Positions 55,215-64,000 of a DNA stretch of 64,000 bases are shown here, piece by piece. The DNA is taken from assembly GCA_013359265.1 (NCBI GenBank), contig JABWCD010000023.1, forward strand, positions 1 through 64,000, given 5' to 3'. The position numbers were made by a program, and so were the translations under genes. The notes under the pieces are model-generated. The model saw nothing but the letters and a program-made list of their open reading frames with translations, made no database searches and had not been told where the DNA came from. This stretch comes from Candidatus Hydrogenedentota bacterium (lineage in GTDB: Bacteria; Hydrogenedentota; Hydrogenedentia; Hydrogenedentales; SLHB01). The stretch's first letter is position 1. Every line of letters starts with the position of its first letter.

Positions 55215-55655
55215 CTAGCTCGCGCTTGTCCCCGGTAGTCCGCCGCCTTTCAGCGGCACGCGAAACGTGTTCAGCGCTTTGCCCACGTCGACGTCCCGCT
55301 TCTCGGGCAGCTTGATGCGGGACTGTTGCTGCTGGATTTGCGCCTCCAGTTTTCCAAGGCAGGATTTGCACAGCCGCTTGGTCGGGCTGATGGCCGGTTC
55401 GCCGCATTGGCCACAGGGTATGGTCGAACCGATACCGAATGCCTCGACTCGTCCCTCCTGGATGAAGCGCAACACCGTTTCGATCGGCACGGCCGTCCCC
55501 TCGGCAACCCGCTCGGCGTTGACGCCGGGGTTTTCCGCGAGGAATGCGCGGACCGTCTCGTAGTGGACCTCTTCCGCGGCCTCACACGCCGGGCAGATGC
55601 TTTTCCGTACTTTCTCGAAGAGCTTCTTGCACGACCGACAACTCGCCAACGCCAT
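55215..55655 (-). CDS. zinc-ribbon protein, YvyF/flagellar-operon-like
   Basis: 146 residues. N-terminal zinc ribbon CRSCKKLFEKVRKSICPAC, a middle helix-turn-helix-like part (VRAFLAENPGVNAERVAEGTAVPIETVLRFIQEGRVEAF), and a second ribbon CGQCG ... CKSC. It resembles the flagellar-operon regulatory protein family in which the pattern CxxC...HTH...CxxC is found. No flagellar gene is in the window. Followed upstream on the strand by a membrane-anchored gene with 16 bases between. Confidence 0.7.
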   Translation of the reverse strand: MALASCRSCKKLFEKVRKSICPACEAAEEVHYETVRAFLAENPGVNAERVAEGTAVPIETVLRFIQEGRVEAFGIGSTIPCGQCGEPAISPTKRLCKSCLGKLEAQIQQQQSRIKLPEKRDVDVGKALNTFRVPLKGGGLPGTSAS

Positions 55656-55671
55656 ATGGTCTCTCCTGCGG

Positions 55672-56343
55672 CTACTGCGGCCAATCGAACACGGCCGAAT
55701 CCCTCTTGATCTCCAGGTTCCCTTGTACGGCGGCCTTCAACACCTGTTCGCCCTCGCGGGCGATGTTCACGCCAACGGTCCACTGCCGCACCGGCTTCAT
55801 GTCCGGGCTGCCCGCCGCGACGGGCGCAAGCGGCGCCGTCTCGCGCCGCGGATACGTCACGCGAATCCACACGCGCTCGGCCACGGCGGTACCCAAATCC
55901 GAACGGCCATCGTCCTTGGACACGACCTCGAGCTGCGCTCCCGGCGCAAACACAAACTGATCGTCGATCCCTTCCTTGCGCAGCACGTTGTCCTCGTAGG
56001 GCCGCGCGAGAATCTTCTCGCACAGTTTCTTGCGCGCCTTCGCAACGTACACCGGGTCGGACGACTCGAGCGCCACGCGCCGCAGCCGGTCCGACATCCA
56101 TGCTGTCAAGCGGATCACCTCGTCGCAATCGTTGGCCTGGAGCGCCTTGGCAAAGGCCAGGGCGTTGCCCCCATCGATCGGCGTCGGCTTGACCTCGGCT
56201 GAAACCGTTGCCGCGGCCACCGGTACACCCATGTCCCGGCCGACCCTGGACAGCGATGGGTAGACCGCCAGGAGCCCGGCGACCAGTCCCCCGGTTGCTA
56301 CCACGACGGCCCATTTGGCCACGTTCTGTGAATAGGCGCTCAC
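55672..56343 (-). CDS. membrane-anchored hypothetical protein
   Basis: 223 residues from GTG 56343; a longer frame to TTG 56379 is unlikely because that TTG is the first half of a promoter box. One N-terminal helix (VAKWAVVVATGGLVAGLLAV), then an outer domain with CDEVIRLTAWMSDRLRRVALES and a C-terminal part rich in beta (RQWTVGVNIAREGEQVLKAAVQG). Family not recognised. Cotranscribed with the zinc-ribbon gene. Confidence 0.65.
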   Translation of the reverse strand: MSAYSQNVAKWAVVVATGGLVAGLLAVYPSLSRVGRDMGVPVAAATVSAEVKPTPIDGGNALAFAKALQANDCDEVIRLTAWMSDRLRRVALESSDPVYVAKARKKLCEKILARPYEDNVLRKEGIDDQFVFAPGAQLEVVSKDDGRSDLGTAVAERVWIRVTYPRRETAPLAPVAAGSPDMKPVRQWTVGVNIAREGEQVLKAAVQGNLEIKRDSAVFDWPQ

Positions 56344-56350
56344 GGCCACA

Positions 56351-56379
56351 ATACTAGGGATATACGGCGCATTTGTCAA
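56351..56379 (-). promoter_or_regulatory. sigma70-type promoter
   Basis: On the minus strand TTGACA (56379-56374), 17 bases, TAGTAT (56356-56351). Transcription would start near 56344, directly at the GTG of the gene. Confidence 0.8.
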
Positions 56380-56635
56380 GATATTATGTATAAATTCCAG
56401 AAAAACACTCCGCTAAGTCCGCAGTCGGGCGATGGTTTTGGGGCTTCGTGCTGAATGCCATGTTCGGGGGCTGCCGCAATCCCATTCGAGCGACACCCGG
56501 ACCTCTCGCAATTCGATGCGGGTGCGTGGCACAATTGCACGGTTTTGTGGTGTGGTGAGGCGACCGGTCTATGTGCATATTCCCAAGGGGCATAAGGCGG
56601 TTAGCCGTGGCGAATCGGTTGGAGTGGGTGTCCAG

Positions 56636-58549
56636 ATGATGACGATTAAGCTGCCGGACGGGTCGGCGCGGGAGATGGCGCCGGGGAGTTCGGCGTTGGA
56701 TTTGGCGGCGGCGATTGGGCCGCGGTTGGCGAAGGCGGCGATGGGCGCGCGCATCAATGGCGAGGTAAAGAGCCTGCCGACGCCGCTGGCCGATGGAGAT
56801 ACGGTCGAGATTCTCACCTTCGATTCGCGCGCGGGGCAGGACGTGTTCCGGCATAGCTGCGCGCACGTGATGGCGACGGCGATCATGCGGTTGCGCCCGA
56901 ACACGAAACTGGCGATTGGCCCGGCGATCGAGGACGGTTTTTACTACGACATGGAGCTGGACGCGCCGATCACCGAAGAGGATTTCCCGGCGATCGAAGC
57001 GGAGATGGCGAAGGTTGTCCAGGAAGACCTGGCGTTTCAGCGCATCGAGGTGGGGCGCGACGAGGCGCTTGCGCGGTTCCGCGCATTGAACGACACGTAC
57101 AAAGTCGAGTTGATCGAAGACCTGCCCGTGGATGCGCCAATCACGTACTACCAGAACGGCGATTTTACGGATCTGTGCCGCGGCCCGCACCTGCCGTCGA
57201 CCGGGCGCATCAAGGCATTCAAGCTGTTGAGCGTAGCGGGAGCGTATTGGCGCGGCGACGAGAAACGCCCGATGTTGCAGCGCATTTACGGCACGGCGTT
57301 TCCGAGCAAGAAGGAGTTGGACGAGTACCTCGCATTCCGCGCGGAGGCGGAGAAGCGCGATCACCGCAAGCTTGGGCGCCAACTCGATCTGTTCAGCTTT
57401 CAGCCCTACGGCCCGGGGTTTCCGTTCTTCCATCCGAACGGCATGGTGGTGTTGAACGCGCTGATGCAGTTCTGGCGCGAGGAGCACGTGAAGCGCGGCT
57501 ACTCGGAAATCCGCACGCCGATGATTCTCGATCGCGTCTTGTGGGAGCAGTCGGGCCACTGGGACCACTACAAAGAGAACATGTACTTCACGCAGATCGA
57601 CGAGCGCGACTTTGCGGTGAAGCCGATGAACTGTCCGGGCAGCATGCTGGTGTTCAAGACCGATCTGCGCAGTTACCGCGACCTGCCGTTGCGGCTCGCG
57701 GAAGTGGGGACGGTACACCGGCACGAGAAGTCGGGCGTGCTGCACGGGCTTACGCGCGTGCGCATGTTCACGCAGGACGATGCGCACCTGTTCCTCACGC
57801 CGGAGCAAATCCAGGACGAGGTGCTCGCGATTATCGATTTCGTCGGTTACGTGTACACGGCGTTCGGGTTCGAGTACGGCGTGGAACTCAGCACGCGGCC
57901 GGAGAAGTCGATCGGTTCGGACGAAGTGTGGGAAAAGGCGACGACGGCGCTGCGCAACGCGCTCGAGGCGAAGGGCATGCCGTTCAAGATCAACGAAGGC
58001 GACGGCGCGTTTTACGGACCGAAGATCGACTTCCACATTCGCGACAGTCTCAAACGCTCGTGGCAGTGCGCGACGATTCAGCTCGATTTCGCGATGCCGG
58101 AGAAGTTCGATCTCGAGTACATTGGGCCGGACGGCAATCGGCACCGGCCGGTGGTGATTCACCGGGTGATCTACGGGTCGATCGAGCGGTTTCTTGGCAT
58201 TCTGATCGAGCACTTCGCCGGTGCGTTTCCGCTGTGGCTCGCGCCGGTACAGGCGGTCGTCGTGCCGGTGGCTGACGCGTTCGACAACTACGCGAAGTAC
58301 GTGCGCGACCGGTTGCAGGAAGCGGGCCTGCGCGCCGAAGCGGACTTGGGTCCCGACACAATGAAGTACAAGATTCGCCAGGCGCAGACGCGACAGGTGC
58401 CGTACATGCTCGTCGTGGGCGAACGCGAACAGGCGAGCATGTCCGCGGCGATTCGACATCGGCGCAAAGGAGATCTCGGCGCGCAAACGCTCGACGCGCT
58501 CGTCGCGAAGCTGAAGGAAGAAGTGGCGGCACGGGCGCTCGATAATTGA
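56636..58549 (+). CDS. thrS: threonyl-tRNA synthetase
   Basis: 637 residues from ATG 56636 (GGAG 10 bases before); the upstream part of the frame has no conserved residues. TGS domain (MMTIKLPDGSAREM...), SAD editing domain (HSCAHVMATAIMR; YYQNGDFTDLCRGPHLPSTG), catalytic class II core (MNCPGSM with the zinc cysteine; TRVRMFTQDDAHLF), and C-terminal anticodon domain (VVPVADAFDNYAKYV). Full length. Top-strand third codon positions are G-rich, in line with the side of the origin on which it lies. Confidence 0.98.
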   Translation: MMTIKLPDGSAREMAPGSSALDLAAAIGPRLAKAAMGARINGEVKSLPTPLADGDTVEILTFDSRAGQDVFRHSCAHVMATAIMRLRPNTKLAIGPAIEDGFYYDMELDAPITEEDFPAIEAEMAKVVQEDLAFQRIEVGRDEALARFRALNDTYKVELIEDLPVDAPITYYQNGDFTDLCRGPHLPSTGRIKAFKLLSVAGAYWRGDEKRPMLQRIYGTAFPSKKELDEYLAFRAEAEKRDHRKLGRQLDLFSFQPYGPGFPFFHPNGMVVLNALMQFWREEHVKRGYSEIRTPMILDRVLWEQSGHWDHYKENMYFTQIDERDFAVKPMNCPGSMLVFKTDLRSYRDLPLRLAEVGTVHRHEKSGVLHGLTRVRMFTQDDAHLFLTPEQIQDEVLAIIDFVGYVYTAFGFEYGVELSTRPEKSIGSDEVWEKATTALRNALEAKGMPFKINEGDGAFYGPKIDFHIRDSLKRSWQCATIQLDFAMPEKFDLEYIGPDGNRHRPVVIHRVIYGSIERFLGILIEHFAGAFPLWLAPVQAVVVPVADAFDNYAKYVRDRLQEAGLRAEADLGPDTMKYKIRQAQTRQVPYMLVVGEREQASMSAAIRHRRKGDLGAQTLDALVAKLKEEVAARALDN

Positions 58550-58638
58550 TTCGAATTGGAAATAGCCACAAGGGAACACAAAGACCACAAAGAGAATTCA
58601 CAAGAAATGGTGAAAAGTTTTTTTGCGATCTTTCGCGG

Positions 58639-60789
58639 CTATGCGAGTTTGAGGGGTAGTGCGTGGAGCGGTTTTCCGGCCGCTTGAAAAATTGCGTTGG
58701 CGATGGCGGGGGCGATGGCTATGATGGGGGTTTCGCCGGCGCCGGCGGAGGGCAGGTCGGGGCGGTTGAGGAGGATGATTTCGTGTTCGGGGACGTCGCT
58801 GAAGCGCGGGACTTCGTATTGGGTGAAGTGGGGATTGGCGATCTTGCCTCCTTCGAAAACCATTGCTTCGCGCAGGACCGCGCCGAGACCCATCACGACG
58901 CAGCCTTCGACTTGCGCTTGTAGATTTTGCGGGTTATGAATCGCGCCGCACTCGAACGCGGTGCACGTGCGGCCAATGGCGTACTCATTCGTGGCGGGGT
59001 TGACGGTGACTTCCGCGCACGACGCAACGAATGAACCCTTCTCGGTGCCGCAGGCGATTCCGTAGCCGGTATTCTTCGCGGCATTCTTGCGGCGGTTCGC
59101 GAAATCGAACTTTTCCGCGGCTGCGTTCAGTACGGCCTTGAGGCGGGGTTCTTCCAGTAGTTCTTGTCGAAATGTCAGCGGATCGGTCTTCGCGGCCGCG
59201 GCGAGTTCATCGATGAACGCTTCACGCGCGAAGTTGTTTGCGGTGGACCCGAGCGCGCGGTACGAGCCTTGGCGCAACGGCGAATCGGTGTTCCGGAATC
59301 GGGTCCGCTCGTTTGGCGTGGCGTAGGGGCAGGCGATGCCCGAGGTACCGGAGTTGTAGTTGGTGAAGTCCCACGCGAGCAGCTTTCCCGCTTCGTCCAG
59401 CACGGCGGCGATCTCGATCACGCCGGCGGGCCGGAAGTAAGCCCATGTGAATTCTTCCTTGCGCGTCCATTGCAGCGAGACGGGACGCTTTGCCGCTTTC
59501 GCGAGGCGCGCCGCCTCGACCGCGGCGTCGCCCTGATGCTTTCCGCCGAAGCCGCCGCCGGTATCGGGCACGATGACGCGCACGTTGCCTGGAGGCATAC
59601 CGAGCGCTTCAGCAACATCGCCGACTACGCCGAACGGATTTTGCGTGCCGGTCCAGACGGTGAGGTCGTCGCCCTCGAACTCGGCGACGGCGGCGCGCGT
59701 CTCCATCGGCGCGTGCTGGATGTACGGGATGTGATATTCCGCGCGTAGGACATTTCTTGCGGTGCTCAGGGCGGCGTCCACGTCGCCCGCGGCATCTTCG
59801 CGCGAACGCTGGCGGCCGGAACCTTCGCGCACGCTCGCCTTGAGATGCGCGAAGAGTTCTTCGCTCGAGGGTTGCGGCGGGGCTTCGGACCATTTCGCCG
59901 TGGATGCGAGCGCGGTAATCGCTTTCTGCGCGTCATACGACGTGGGAGCGGCGACGCCGACAAACGCGCCGTCGCGCACGGCGATTATGCCGTCCATATT
60001 TTCGACCGCTTTCAGATCGACTTCGACCAACTCTGCGCCGTAACTTGGTGGGCGCAACACACCGCCGTAGAGCATGCCCGGACGTTTCATGTCGGAGGTG
60101 TAACGGTGCTTTCCGGTGACGACGTCCGCGGCGTTAATGCGCGGAGTAGTCTTGCCCAGAATGGTCCACGCGTCCGGCGCGGCGAGTGTGGCGTCGCTCG
60201 AGGAACGCTCGCGCAGCGCCGCGTCGATATCGCCCGCGTCCGCGACCAACTCGGCAAGCGTCAACTTCTTACCGGACGAATGCTCGATCGTCCCGTCGCG
60301 CATGGCCGCGCCATCGGTCGAGACGTTCCATTTCCTGCATGCGAGTTCGAGGAGCAGTTCGCGCGCGGCGGCGGCGGCCTTGCGCATTGCGGGCACGGTG
60401 CTTGGCGTGGTGCGGCTGCCGGCGGTGATGCCGTCGTTCGGTACAATCGACGTGTCCGCCATCACAAGCGCGATCGCCGAGAGCGGCACGTGCAATTCCT
60501 CGGCGGCGGCCATCGTCAATTGCGTGCGCGCGCCCTGGCCTACTTCGACTTTGCCGGTGAACGCGGTGATGCGGCCGGCTTTGTCGACGTGGAAGCGGCC
60601 GGCGGCGGGTCGATTCTGTTCGCCGCGCCCGCCGCGTTCCTGCGCGAAACCGCCGTCGGCGATCGCGGTGATAAGCAGGCCCGCGCCGACGCTTTGCACG
60701 AACGCGCGGCGCGACAGGCTAAACACGTAGCGCGGCGGTTCGGCCAGTTCGTAGCGTTCCGGTTCGATGGCTTCAAGTTCGCGATTCAT
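58639..60789 (-). CDS. Tat-exported molybdopterin-binding subunit of xanthine-dehydrogenase-type enzyme
   Basis: 716 residues. Twin-arginine signal SRRAFVQSVG near residue 26. Domains of the IorB/aldehyde oxidoreductase family: TGKVEVGQGARTQLTMAAAEEL, GGGFGGKHQGD, ALGSTANNFAREAFIDE, GAGETPIIAIAPAIANAIF with the catalytic glutamate. Binds a molybdenum cofactor and hydroxylates or oxidises aldehydes or N-heterocycles. The FeS subunit gene precedes it (ATGA overlap); no FAD subunit is present, as in isoquinoline 1-oxidoreductase-type two-subunit enzymes. The protein is carried by Tat in the folded state. Confidence 0.93.
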   Translation of the reverse strand: MNRELEAIEPERYELAEPPRYVFSLSRRAFVQSVGAGLLITAIADGGFAQERGGRGEQNRPAAGRFHVDKAGRITAFTGKVEVGQGARTQLTMAAAEELHVPLSAIALVMADTSIVPNDGITAGSRTTPSTVPAMRKAAAAARELLLELACRKWNVSTDGAAMRDGTIEHSSGKKLTLAELVADAGDIDAALRERSSSDATLAAPDAWTILGKTTPRINAADVVTGKHRYTSDMKRPGMLYGGVLRPPSYGAELVEVDLKAVENMDGIIAVRDGAFVGVAAPTSYDAQKAITALASTAKWSEAPPQPSSEELFAHLKASVREGSGRQRSREDAAGDVDAALSTARNVLRAEYHIPYIQHAPMETRAAVAEFEGDDLTVWTGTQNPFGVVGDVAEALGMPPGNVRVIVPDTGGGFGGKHQGDAAVEAARLAKAAKRPVSLQWTRKEEFTWAYFRPAGVIEIAAVLDEAGKLLAWDFTNYNSGTSGIACPYATPNERTRFRNTDSPLRQGSYRALGSTANNFAREAFIDELAAAAKTDPLTFRQELLEEPRLKAVLNAAAEKFDFANRRKNAAKNTGYGIACGTEKGSFVASCAEVTVNPATNEYAIGRTCTAFECGAIHNPQNLQAQVEGCVVMGLGAVLREAMVFEGGKIANPHFTQYEVPRFSDVPEHEIILLNRPDLPSAGAGETPIIAIAPAIANAIFQAAGKPLHALPLKLA

Positions 60790-61262
60790 TTCGCCGCTCC
60801 TTGCATCTGGAGTGCGGCGCGCTCGATGGCGCGGACGATGTTCGGATAGTTACAGCAGCGACAGAGGTTGCCGTCCATGAACTCGACGATTTGCGCGCGC
60901 GTGGGTTGCGGGTTGGCTTTCAACAGCGCGACGGCGGTGAGGATCATGCCGGGCACGCAGTAGCCGCATTGCATCGCGCCCTCGGCGACGAACGCTTCCT
61001 GGACGGGATGCAGCGCGTCGCCCTGCGCGAGTCCTTCGATGGTCACAACACTCTTGCCCTCGATTTTCGACAGCGGCGTCTGGCACGACGTTACGGGTCT
61101 GCCGTCGACGAGCACGACGCACGCGCGGCAGGAGCCTTCGCCGCAGCCGTACTTCGCGCCGGTGGTGTCGAGGTCTTCGCGCAACACCTCGAGCACGGTG
61201 CGCGCGGCGTCCGTCGTGACCGACTTTGTCTCGCCGTTCAGCGTGAATACCACGGTGGCCAT
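60786..61262 (-). CDS. 2x[2Fe-2S] subunit of molybdenum hydroxylase
   Basis: 158 residues from MATVVFTLNG (a start at 61271 is also possible). Plant-type cluster C40, C45, C48, C60; second cluster C99, C102, C134, C136. At the second, the usual CRCGTYP is CRCCNYP, with an extra cysteine. Passes electrons from the molybdenum centre. No Tat signal of its own, so it would be exported as a partner of the large subunit. Confidence 0.93.
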   Translation of the reverse strand: MATVVFTLNGETKSVTTDAARTVLEVLREDLDTTGAKYGCGEGSCRACVVLVDGRPVTSCQTPLSKIEGKSVVTIEGLAQGDALHPVQEAFVAEGAMQCGYCVPGMILTAVALLKANPQPTRAQIVEFMDGNLCRCCNYPNIVRAIERAALQMQGAAK

Positions 61263-61555
61263 GGACCGCACCTCCGCATCGCCAAGACTCGGGTGTCGGG
61301 TCGAGTATAGGCGACGGGCGGTGGACAGGCAATGGCCTATGTCTATACCTTAGCCCACCGTGTTGCACTTGAGAGGCGAGTCGCGAGTCGTGGTGCTGTA
61401 AGGCGAGGAAGCGCCGCCGCCGCGGGCGAGACTCCGCAACGAGTTGGGAATTTCGGGACGCCTGTCAGGACGTTTGCTTATCTTACCGGACGGTGTATCG
61501 CCGGGCGGGGCTGGCGTATACTTTGTGGCGGTCACCGAGTAGAGGGGGATCTACT

Positions 61556-64000
61556 ATGCGTACCGGAATCGCTTTGTTTGTTGTGGGGGTTTGCCTGCTG
61601 GGGCTGGGGGTGCAGGCGTACGGGGACGAGCCGGGCGCTGTCGCATTGGTTTCGGCGGTCCCGCTGCAGCTTTTGTCGGAAGACAGCAAGGGGCAGCGCC
61701 AGTATGTCCGATTGAACATCGCAAATCCCGGCAAACCCACGAAGGCTGCTGTTCGAATCGAGTCCGCAGGACAGCGGCGCGTTGAACTCGTCTCGGGTCA
61801 AAACACGATCGACATTGCCGTGCCCGCGATTGCGGACGAGCGCGTGGCAGAGGTGTCGCTGGCGGTGCGGGGGAAACCGGCGGGCAGCGCAACGGTCGTG
61901 TTGCGGCCGGTGCGCGACTGGACGGTGTACCTGTTGCCTCATTCGCACGTGGACATTGGCTACACGAAGGTGCAGACGGAGGTGGAAGCCGATCAGGTGC
62001 GTTTTCTGGATGACGCGCTGGCGGAATCGGAGCGTACCAAGGAGTATCCCGACGGCAGCCGGTTCAAGTGGAACTCGGAAGTCATGTGGGCTGTCGACTC
62101 GTATCTGCGGGCAGCCCCGTCGGAAAAGCGGGCGGCGTTTGCCGAGGCGGTCCGCGGCGGCGCGATCGGTCTCGACGCGCTGTACGGAAACGAGTTGACT
62201 GCGCTGTGCCGCCCGGAGGAATTGGTGCGGTTGACGAGCTATGCGTGCCGGGTGCGCGACGAGCTCGATGTGCCGATCGACACCGCGATGATCAGTGATG
62301 TGCCGGGGTACACGTGGGGCATTGTGCCGGTGTTCGCGCAAAGCGGCGTGCGCTATTTTTCGGTCGGGCCGAACCGAAGCGACCGCATTGGGACGACCCT
62401 CAGCGCGTGGGGCGATCGGCCGTTCTATTGGGTGTCGCCGTCGGGCCAGGAGAAGGTCCTGTGCTGGATCGCCGCGCAGGGTTATTCGTGGTTCCATGGC
62501 AAGGCGGGATCGGTTGGCGACAAGGTGGTCACCTACCTGAACGAATTGGAAGCGTCCAACTATCCATACGATGTCGTTCAACTGCGGTACAACATCGGGG
62601 GCGATAACGGGCCGCCCGATACCACGATTGCCGACACGGTCAAAGATTGGAACGCAAAGTATGTCCAGCCCAAGTTGCGGATCGCGCTGGTGAGAGAATG
62701 CTTCGCCGACTTCGAGCAGCGTTACGGGGACCGCATTCCGTCGTTCTCGGGCGACTTAACGCCGTATTGGGAGGATGGTGCGGCGTCGTCGGCGCGGGAG
62801 ACGGCGCTCAACCGCCGCGCCGCGGAACGGTTGGTGCAAGCGGAAGTATTGTGGTCGCTGCTTTCGCCGCAGACGTATCCGCTGGATCGGTTCCGGGAGG
62901 CGTGGAGGAACGTAATCCTGTATGACGAACATACGTGGGGCGCGCACAACAGCATCAGCGAACCGGATTCGGATTTCGTCAAGGCGCAGTGGGACATCAA
63001 GCAGGCGTTTGCGGTGGACGCGGACAAGCAGTCGCGCACGCTGGTAGACGACGCCGTGCAAGGGCTGCGCGCCAGCGGCACAGCGGAGGGCCTGCTCGTC
63101 TTCAACACGTGTTCGTTCACGCGTTCGCAACTGGTTGCGGTCCCCGAGAGCGCCGGCCGTGTGGGCGATCGTGTCGAACGCGACGGCAGACCGGTACCGT
63201 CGCAGCGACTGGCGAATGGCGATCTGGTTTTCGTTGCCGCTGATGTGCCCGGGCTGAGCGCGCGCCGTTACACCGTCGTGCGTGGAAGGGCCACGGCCGA
63301 GGGCGCGGCGCAGATCGATGGTACGACGATTCGCAATGGATCGGTTACCGCGGTTGTGAATCTGAAAGACGGGACGATTTCATCGTTGACCGCGCGGAAC
63401 ATTTCCGCGGACCTTGTGAACCAGGCCGCCGGCCCTGGGCTGAACGAATACCTCTACGTGCCGGGAACGGACCCGAAAGGCGCGATGCGCGCGGGGCGCG
63501 CCACCATCGAAATCGTGGACAACGGCCCGGTGGTTGCAACGTTGAGAGTGACGACGAGCGCGCCGAGCACGAACGGCGTGGTGCGCGAGATATCAGTCGT
63601 CGACGGCATGCCCTATCTCTCGATCGGGAACTGGATCGACAAACACCAACAGCGCAAGAAAGAGGGCGTCCACTTCGCGTTTCCGTTTAACGTGCCGGAC
63701 GGCGTGGTGCGCACGAGCCTTGCGTGGAGCGTGATGCGGCCCGAATACGATCAGTTGCCCGGGTCGTGCAAGAACTGGATTACGGTGCAGCGTTGGGTCG
63801 ATGTCGCGAACCAGGATTACGGCGTGGCGTGGGCGCCAATCGACGCGCCACTGGTCGAACTGGGAAGTCCGACGGCGGAGTCGCCGTGGATAACGCGGCT
63901 CGAGCCGACGCAGACGGTCCTCTCGTACGTCATGAACAACTATTGGCATACGAACTACCGCGATTCCCAGAGCGGCAACCACCTGTTCCGGTACACGATC
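61556..64000 (+). CDS. secreted alpha-mannosidase (GH38), cut by the window edge
   Basis: 815 residues are visible with no stop. GAGGGGG precedes the ATG by 7 bases. Signal peptide IALFVVGVCLLGLGVQAYG. GH38 traits: zinc site HSHVD (H129, H131, D133) in LLPHSHVDIGYT, a candidate nucleophile D248 in MISDVPGYTWG, and YDEHTWGAHNS. Cleaves alpha-mannosides; in the periplasm it fits the sugar-using lifestyle suggested by the other secreted hydrolases. Confidence 0.9.
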   Translation, partial: MRTGIALFVVGVCLLGLGVQAYGDEPGAVALVSAVPLQLLSEDSKGQRQYVRLNIANPGKPTKAAVRIESAGQRRVELVSGQNTIDIAVPAIADERVAEVSLAVRGKPAGSATVVLRPVRDWTVYLLPHSHVDIGYTKVQTEVEADQVRFLDDALAESERTKEYPDGSRFKWNSEVMWAVDSYLRAAPSEKRAAFAEAVRGGAIGLDALYGNELTALCRPEELVRLTSYACRVRDELDVPIDTAMISDVPGYTWGIVPVFAQSGVRYFSVGPNRSDRIGTTLSAWGDRPFYWVSPSGQEKVLCWIAAQGYSWFHGKAGSVGDKVVTYLNELEASNYPYDVVQLRYNIGGDNGPPDTTIADTVKDWNAKYVQPKLRIALVRECFADFEQRYGDRIPSFSGDLTPYWEDGAASSARETALNRRAAERLVQAEVLWSLLSPQTYPLDRFREAWRNVILYDEHTWGAHNSISEPDSDFVKAQWDIKQAFAVDADKQSRTLVDDAVQGLRASGTAEGLLVFNTCSFTRSQLVAVPESAGRVGDRVERDGRPVPSQRLANGDLVFVAADVPGLSARRYTVVRGRATAEGAAQIDGTTIRNGSVTAVVNLKDGTISSLTARNISADLVNQAAGPGLNEYLYVPGTDPKGAMRAGRATIEIVDNGPVVATLRVTTSAPSTNGVVREISVVDGMPYLSIGNWIDKHQQRKKEGVHFAFPFNVPDGVVRTSLAWSVMRPEYDQLPGSCKNWITVQRWVDVANQDYGVAWAPIDAPLVELGSPTAESPWITRLEPTQTVLSYVMNNYWHTNYRDSQSGNHLFRYTI

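Noticed and set aside
56384-58588. Long minus-strand open frame across thrS
   Set aside because: Antisense to thrS; histidine/arginine-rich, as expected from GC-rich third-position bias.
61532-62581. 349-residue minus-strand frame
   Set aside because: Antisense of the GH38 gene; arginine/histidine-rich pattern without domains.

Overview
The window is a piece of a GC-rich bacterial chromosome. Secreted Tat-type sugar enzymes (a Gfo/Idh oxidoreductase, GH38 and other glycoside hydrolases), a multi-subunit hydrogenase-related membrane complex, succinyl-CoA synthetase and a type II secretion remnant are a mix typical of the Planctomycetota/Hydrogenedentota-like part of the tree. That placement is inferred from gene style only. 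Two tRNA genes, dnaN, thrS, ilvD and sucCD show it is chromosome rather than plasmid or phage.

Layout. 1-1.8 kb: a lone Imm26-like immunity gene, a gene remnant and an ArsR-type repressor with its operator. 1.8-13.7 kb: one long operon for an energy-converting-hydrogenase-related (Ehr/Hyf-like) complex, led by an HTH/PTS-EIIA regulator and followed by an ACT-domain malic enzyme. The large subunit lacks both [NiFe] cysteine pairs, so the complex is probably not a hydrogenase. 13.9-21 kb: AAA-DUF4143 ATPase, SNF2/SWIM helicase, a HepT fragment and two exported proteins of a sugar-oxidation cluster. 21.3-21.6 kb: initiator tRNA-Met and tRNA-Pro. 21.7-32 kb: two secreted glycoside-hydrolase-like proteins, ilvD, an NrdD-family protein without a glycyl-radical domain, and a zinc alcohol dehydrogenase. 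32-34 kb: sucCD. 34-38.7 kb: secreted proteins. 38.9-42.4 kb: type II secretion genes in the order I-J-K-F. 42.7-46.2 kb: a DUF3810 gene, then dnaN flanked on both sides by DnaA-box clusters, i.e. a likely oriC without dnaA next to it. 46-55 kb: MoxR/VWA pair, small conserved genes, a methyltransferase and an M16 protease. 55-61 kb: zinc-ribbon gene, thrS, and a Tat-exported molybdenum hydroxylase pair. 61.6 kb to the edge: an alpha-mannosidase that runs off the window.

The strand composition changes around the proposed origin. The top strand is C-rich to its left (for example 38161-38220) and strongly G-rich to its right (for example 58681-58740 and 61501-61560), whatever the gene direction. 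This is what a replication origin produces.

Two families of intergenic palindromic elements recur. Family A (around a hairpin of the type GTTACGAAGT/ACTTCGTAAC) occurs near 1.55, 34.25 and 50.1-50.3 kb. Family B (a long imperfect inverted repeat with GTCATCGTACT/AGTACGATGAC arms) occurs near 20.8, 32.0, 38.75 and 54.9 kb, and in two cases contains the stop codon of the neighbouring gene. Several genes seem to start at or within a few bases of their predicted transcription start, which suggests leaderless or nearly leaderless mRNAs.
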